Below, in pieces: positions 59,041 through 64,000 of a DNA stretch of 64,000 nucleotides. Below the pieces are notes generated by a model. It saw only the letters and a list, made by a program, of their open reading frames with translations. It was not told the origin of the DNA and did not search any database. The DNA comes from Balaenoptera acutorostrata. Taxonomy: Eukaryota > Chordata > Mammalia > Artiodactyla > Balaenopteridae. The stretch spans positions 69,275,603 through 69,339,602 of the forward strand of contig NC_080081.1 in the NCBI RefSeq assembly GCF_949987535.1, in the 5' to 3' direction. The number at the start of each line of letters is the position of its first letter. Positions within the stretch are counted from its first letter, which is position 1. The position numbers were made by a program, and so were the translations under genes.

Positions 59041-61902
59041 AAGAAATAGGTAGGTTATAAAATTAGAGGGAAAAAAAAGACTATTTTTTTAACACCTTGG
59101 AGGAAGTTCCAAAACACAGAATTCTGCAGGGGAAGGCAGAGACGTGAAGAAAATGTGAACTGAATTATGCTTAGGAGAACAATATAAGCACATGTGAACA
59201 GTACATGTGATTTTCAGATTTCATACACATATATGACACACAACTCAGTTTCACCTGCTTATATGTAATATAAAGCTCCTTCTAGGGAAAGTTCCCATTA
59301 GGGACAGTTTCTCTCTTGTCCCTTCCCTACCTTCTGATTGTCCCCTTCCTTAGCCTTGTTAGGCTCGCTTTGAAAAATCCTCCAGGACCCACCTGCCAAG
59401 TTACAGAATTACCCACGCCTTCATTCAGCTCTCCTTTTTCTCACTTATTCTCAAGGAGCTCTCTCTAGTTTTTCATCCTCCCCACAGGTCAGGGGCACTG
59501 TGTATGGCTGTGTCATTGATGCCATGTACAAAGGTGCCCACTTGGGGGACAAATGAGTGATAGAATCAACCCTAATTGCCTGAGGAAGGAGCACCTTTTG
59601 TAATTATCCTTCTAAAGAGGGTGGCTTTTTAAATTTGCACAAACGGGCCATATGTGTTCGCAATGGCTGTGACATACGCCTTATTCCTTTGACCTGCTGC
59701 ACCTCTTGCTTAATTGCTTTTCTTTTTCCCCCTTCTTACCTTTCCTCCCAAGAAAGTTCTACCCCCTCTATGAACAAAGATACAAGTTTGGGATTAAATT
59801 CTCAGAAAAGGAAGGGAACATGCTGTGGTGTATGTGTGTTATATGTATGCCTATTAATACAAAAGACTTCAGAGCCAAGGTAAAAGTAAATGTGGTGACA
59901 GCTAAGTCATAGTTTAGAACGATGTTCAAATTAATGATAAATTCAAAATATTCTAAATGACAGAAATTAGGTGAACAAATGTGCTTTCTCCTTCCCTTTG
60001 TGTAGACTAGTTGTCTATTTACACCTTCCCTGGTATGCACTAGCTAAAAACTTGATTAATGTCCTCTTTTCCTCAATGCAGGTGAATTTAGCCCAGATAC
60101 ATTTTTTCTCCCATAGAATCTTTACAACTTCTAGTCTTTTTTTGCAAATGTAATTAAGTATTGCTTTTCAGATGAAATGCCATCAGGTCTAAGTGCCATG
60201 AGAGAGACAGTGTGAGGAAGCTAATAAGGTAGGCTGTCAAATGACCTATTTCATCCATTTCTCTTGGTCTGTACAATCTTTTAAATGGTTTTCCAAAAAA
60301 TCGGCATTTTATAAAGTACTATAGGCTATGCTATCCACAATGCAAAATATCAGACTATGTCCAAATTACCAGTCAATTATCGACAAGTTTCAGAAAATTC
60401 AAGAAAAAAATAATAAAAGCTTGGGAACACACAGAAAGATTTTCAAAAAACTTCCTTAGTACTGTGTGTATCTCAGTGTACAGCTCTTACTTAGAATGAT
60501 TTTACTTTAATGCTTGAGAGTGGATATTCTTTTTTTTTGTTTGACCAGAAAATACAACTTTGACGTACAGTTAAAAATATATGTGATTTTTATCACTTCT
60601 GTTCTACCTCCAATTCTACCAATTCTATATCAAATAGGAAAAAATATGGAATCTTGAGAAGTCTGAAATAATAAAAAGAAGGACTGCTTAATGGCAGAAT
60701 GTATTTTAAGTGATAAGCTTTTGCTTCTGGTTTATTGTTGTAATAAAACGAGATCATATAAAGCATTACTTTTTAATGCTGGAAAAACAGGAGCAAAATA
60801 AATCAAGCAAATGCTACCTGAACTTTATTATTTCTTGCTTTATAAACATTTAACTATATAAAAAATTAAAATGATATTTTATATTCAACTGCTTCTAGTT
60901 TTTCATAGAAACTACAAAATAAAAGAACCAAGATGTTTCCTTTGTTTTAACAATCGACTGCATTAAGGCTAAGCCTATACTAGCAAAATTATGAGAATAT
61001 TTAAACAAATATTTAGTAACCCAAGTAAAAAAGAACCGCATTTGCTTTAACTATCAGACTATGTTAGATGATATTTGAGGAAGGGGGTTTCTAATTTGCT
61101 CATTTATCTGCCTCAGTGCTTGGTTTTATTCTTTTGGTATAAAACTAAAAAAAAAAAAAAAAGAGAGGAGACATTCTCCTGCTGATTCCCGTTTCCTCCT
61201 TGGAATGATGAATTATAAGGCTATTACATAATTGACTTAACAAATGAATGTGAAAAAACAAGCACCATATCCTCTAGACAGAAAAAGCTCTGTCCAGAAC
61301 ATTTAAAAAAAATATTAGGTCAGTGCCAGTGGTGGCAAGCTCACTCAATTTTTCTACTTAAAAATAAGTCAAGTCAGGTAGAAAAAGTACATGTATTTTA
61401 ATGTAGCAGGTAGTGGTTTTCCTCCCCTGGATGCCTTAAATAAGTCTGCTCCCCCTAGAGTGGTGACTAACTCAGGGGAACAGAGAAGTGGTGACTAACT
61501 CAGGGGAACATCTTGCCCCTGGGAGATGGTCTCCAGGGACTGCATCACTGGTACTCCCTTGCTCTCTGGCTTCCCACTGGGTTTAGCCACTGAGAAGTCA
61601 GGACAAAAGATAGGAAGGTGAAGTATTTATTGTATGTTCCCTCATTGCCAAGTCATAGTTTGGCAGTGGCTGGGTTGCATTTCTCTACCTAACGCCACAG
61701 ATCCTGATGGGCGACCACCCACCTAGGGCTGGCTACTTCTCCTGCCAGGCTCTGGCAATAGCCCCCTGCCCTTATACCCTCAGGCCTAGGTGCAGTACCC
61801 AGATGTTAACCCCTGGAGGCTTTGCCTTCCCTTGGTCATCCACTTTATCCTGCTCCATATTTTTGTAAATAGGACTATTATTAAACTCTTCATTATCCCT
61901 TT

Positions 61903-62735
61903 AAAATTTGTTAAAATTTTGGTAATATTTATCACATAAAATTTTACAACGTAAAATTTACCATCTTAACCATTTTTAAGTGTACAGTTCAGTAGTGTTA
62001 AATACATTCATATTATTGTGCAACCAATCTCTAGAACTCTCTTTATCTTGAAAAACTGAAACTCTGTACCCATTACACAACTGCTCATTTCACCTTCCCC
62101 CAGCCCCCAGAAACCACCCTTCTACTTTCTGTCTCTATGATTTTGACTATTCTAGGTACCTGGAATCATATAGTAATTTGTCTTGTTTTGACAGGCTTAT
62201 TTCACTTAGCATAACATCCTCAAGGTTCATCCCTGTTACAGCATGTGTCAGAATTTCCTTCCTTTTTAAGGTGAAATAATATTCCACTATCTGTTTATGC
62301 CATATTTTTTTATCCATTCATCTGCTGATGGACCCTTGGGTTGCTTCTACCCTTTGGCTATTGTGAATAATGCTGCTGTGAACATGGGTGTATAAATATT
62401 TCTTTGAAATCTTGCTTTCAATTCTTCTGCATATATAACCAGGAGTGAAATTGCTAGATCGTATGGTAGGTCTTTTTTAAATTTTTTGGAGGAACCTCCA
62501 TACTGTTTTCCAGAGAGGCTGCACCATTTTACATTCTTACAGTAGTGTACAAGGGTTCCAATTTCTCCACATCCTTGCCAACACTTGCTATTATCTGTTT
62601 GTTTGTTTGACAGTATCCAACCTAATGGGTGTGAGGTGTTACCTCACTGGGGTTTTGATTTGCATTTCCCTAATGATTGGTGATGTTAAGAATCTTTCCC
62701 TGTTCTTCTTGACCATTTGGATATCTTTTTTGGGG
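61903..62735 (-). mobile_element. L1 LINE fragment, antisense, with 16-bp duplication
   Basis: The plus strand shows the reverse complement of an L1 3' region ('ccatcttaaccatttttaagt', 'ggctattgtgaataatgctg', 'ggttttgatttgcatttccc'). TCTTCATTATCCCTTT at 61887-61902 and 62736-62751 is identical and marks the insertion. The flanks (61430-61886 and 62752-62800) appear to be one older repeat split by it. Confidence 0.82.
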
Positions 62736-62800
62736 TCTTCATTATCCCTTTGAAAGGGTAATGTGCTGAGATCCTGACTGATACAACTAGGATTGGTATT

Positions 62801-64000
62801 AGGTATAATATATAAGAAAAATGCTGGTTAGCTTTTCCTTCATTTCCAGGTAGGACTGACCAGAAGGTGATTACATCCAAGCAAGAGACATTTTCGTTGA
62901 GGATTTAGAATATCTGGGGGATAAACACTGTCATAAGCTTCTTGGGGGAGGCCATGGAGTCTCTTTTTACAGTCTATACTTGTTAATCCTCAAAAACAGA
63001 AAAAAGAAACTAAAACACTCTGTTCCGGATGATTTAGAGACTGACCTACCTGGAAGCAAGGGTTTTAGCAGATGATATCTTAAGGATGTTTCCAGGTTTT
63101 TGGTTCTTTGCCCACTTTTGGGCTGATCATTCAATAGTACACAGTAGAAGACTCAGCCCAGAAATGCTTAATGATATGTGAGAGGAAACAGTACAATATC
63201 CCTGCCAAATTCTCCCTTGATGAATAAATTTATATAAAGCAAACTCTGTGCTGGCTGATTCAGGAAATGGGGGAGGGAAGGAGGTTGAGGAGATGGTGGT
63301 GGTGGAGGCGGGGGGGAGGGAGAGAAGCAGTAGTACAGGTGGTGACCTTTCTTCACTACATGAAATAAGTTCACTTGGAGTGTCTGATTATGGAAAGAAA
63401 ATAATAAAGCTGAAACAGATTTATTTGGTATGTGGGAAGATATCAAGACAAAGGTTCACCAGGTGCTGGTATAAACATTACAAAATGAAATCATACACTT
63501 TTATTAAACTAAATTCAAATTAAAAATAGTATTGCATGTATCTGGCAGAACAAAATGCTCTTCTTTGATTTTGACATAAATGGGAAACAGTAATTTAGAT
63601 ATACTATATTGAGATCAAATGGCTTTAAATAGGCTCATTATCAATATGTTTAAAACACTTAAAAACGAGTCCTAAACATCTAACTGAAATGTTTATGTAC
63701 TTAGCTTGAGTAATATCCACTTCAACAAACTGAAGCATGCAATATGTTTTGAATAATTGTTAATTTATGCTAAGGTAACAACTGTGTAATATAACTGAAA
63801 TCTATGTTAATAGAAGATAAGGAAAGCCCTTCCAGCTATTTCTATTACAAACAGCAGGCTGCAATTTTCACCCTTCTTCCTTGTGTAAAATATGACTTTA
63901 GATGCTTGTAAAAGCATTTGCTGTTAATTTCTGAAAATCAATAATTAGCATTCTCAGCACCACACAATAAAAATAACACAACGAGGGGAAAAAGCATATC
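62801..64000. other. Intronic stretch without recognised feature
   Basis: AT-rich sequence inside the NBEA intron. A GGA/GGT-rich tract lies at 63267-63325. No exon, RNA or dated repeat was recognised. Confidence 0.45.

Overview
This window is vertebrate nuclear DNA, almost certainly from a cetacean or close cetartiodactyl relative. It carries five full-length tRNA-derived SINEs of the CHR type, with a GGTTCGA box B, the 'ACTTCCCTGGTGGCGC' head and an AAAT-rich tail. It also carries cetartiodactyl-type L1 3' ends. There are no bacterial-style genes, operons or CRISPR arrays.

The right half (about 29.9-64 kb) is the 3' end of the neurobeachin gene (NBEA) on the minus strand. Nine coding exons could be placed to the base: 53190-53101, 49974-49782, 48198-48127, 46234-46079, 45550-45380, 37100-36999, 34737-34541, 33757-33606 and 31736-31646 (stop included). 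All junctions obey GT-AG and all phases agree. The exons sum to 1224 bp, which is 407 residues plus a stop. They encode the post-BEACH linker and the C-terminal WD40 propeller. A repeat-poor 3'UTR of about 1.75 kb follows, ending near a poly(A) signal at 29900-29895. The rest is intron with L2, MIR, L1, SINE and microsatellite sequence; everything right of 53190 is one large, unfinished intron.

The left half (1-29.9 kb) is intergenic DNA downstream of NBEA, dominated by transposable elements. They include an old antisense L1 broken by a SINE and by a second, sense L1 (2-5.3 kb), a 131-bp tandem duplication (5.46-5.72 kb), and several MaLR-like LTRs. A processed pseudogene of TOM1L1 (13957-15999), with a 15-bp target-site duplication, sits inside one of those LTRs.

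The most unusual element is at 26351-27518: a degenerate DNA transposon with inverted repeats of about 100 bp, an exact 9-bp target-site duplication, and the decayed C-terminal part of what looks like a MULE (Mutator-like) transposase, itself broken by a CHR SINE. A second curiosity is the SINE at 52256-52624, which seems to carry a 3'-transduced segment between its own tail and a second poly(A), all inside one 17-bp target-site duplication.
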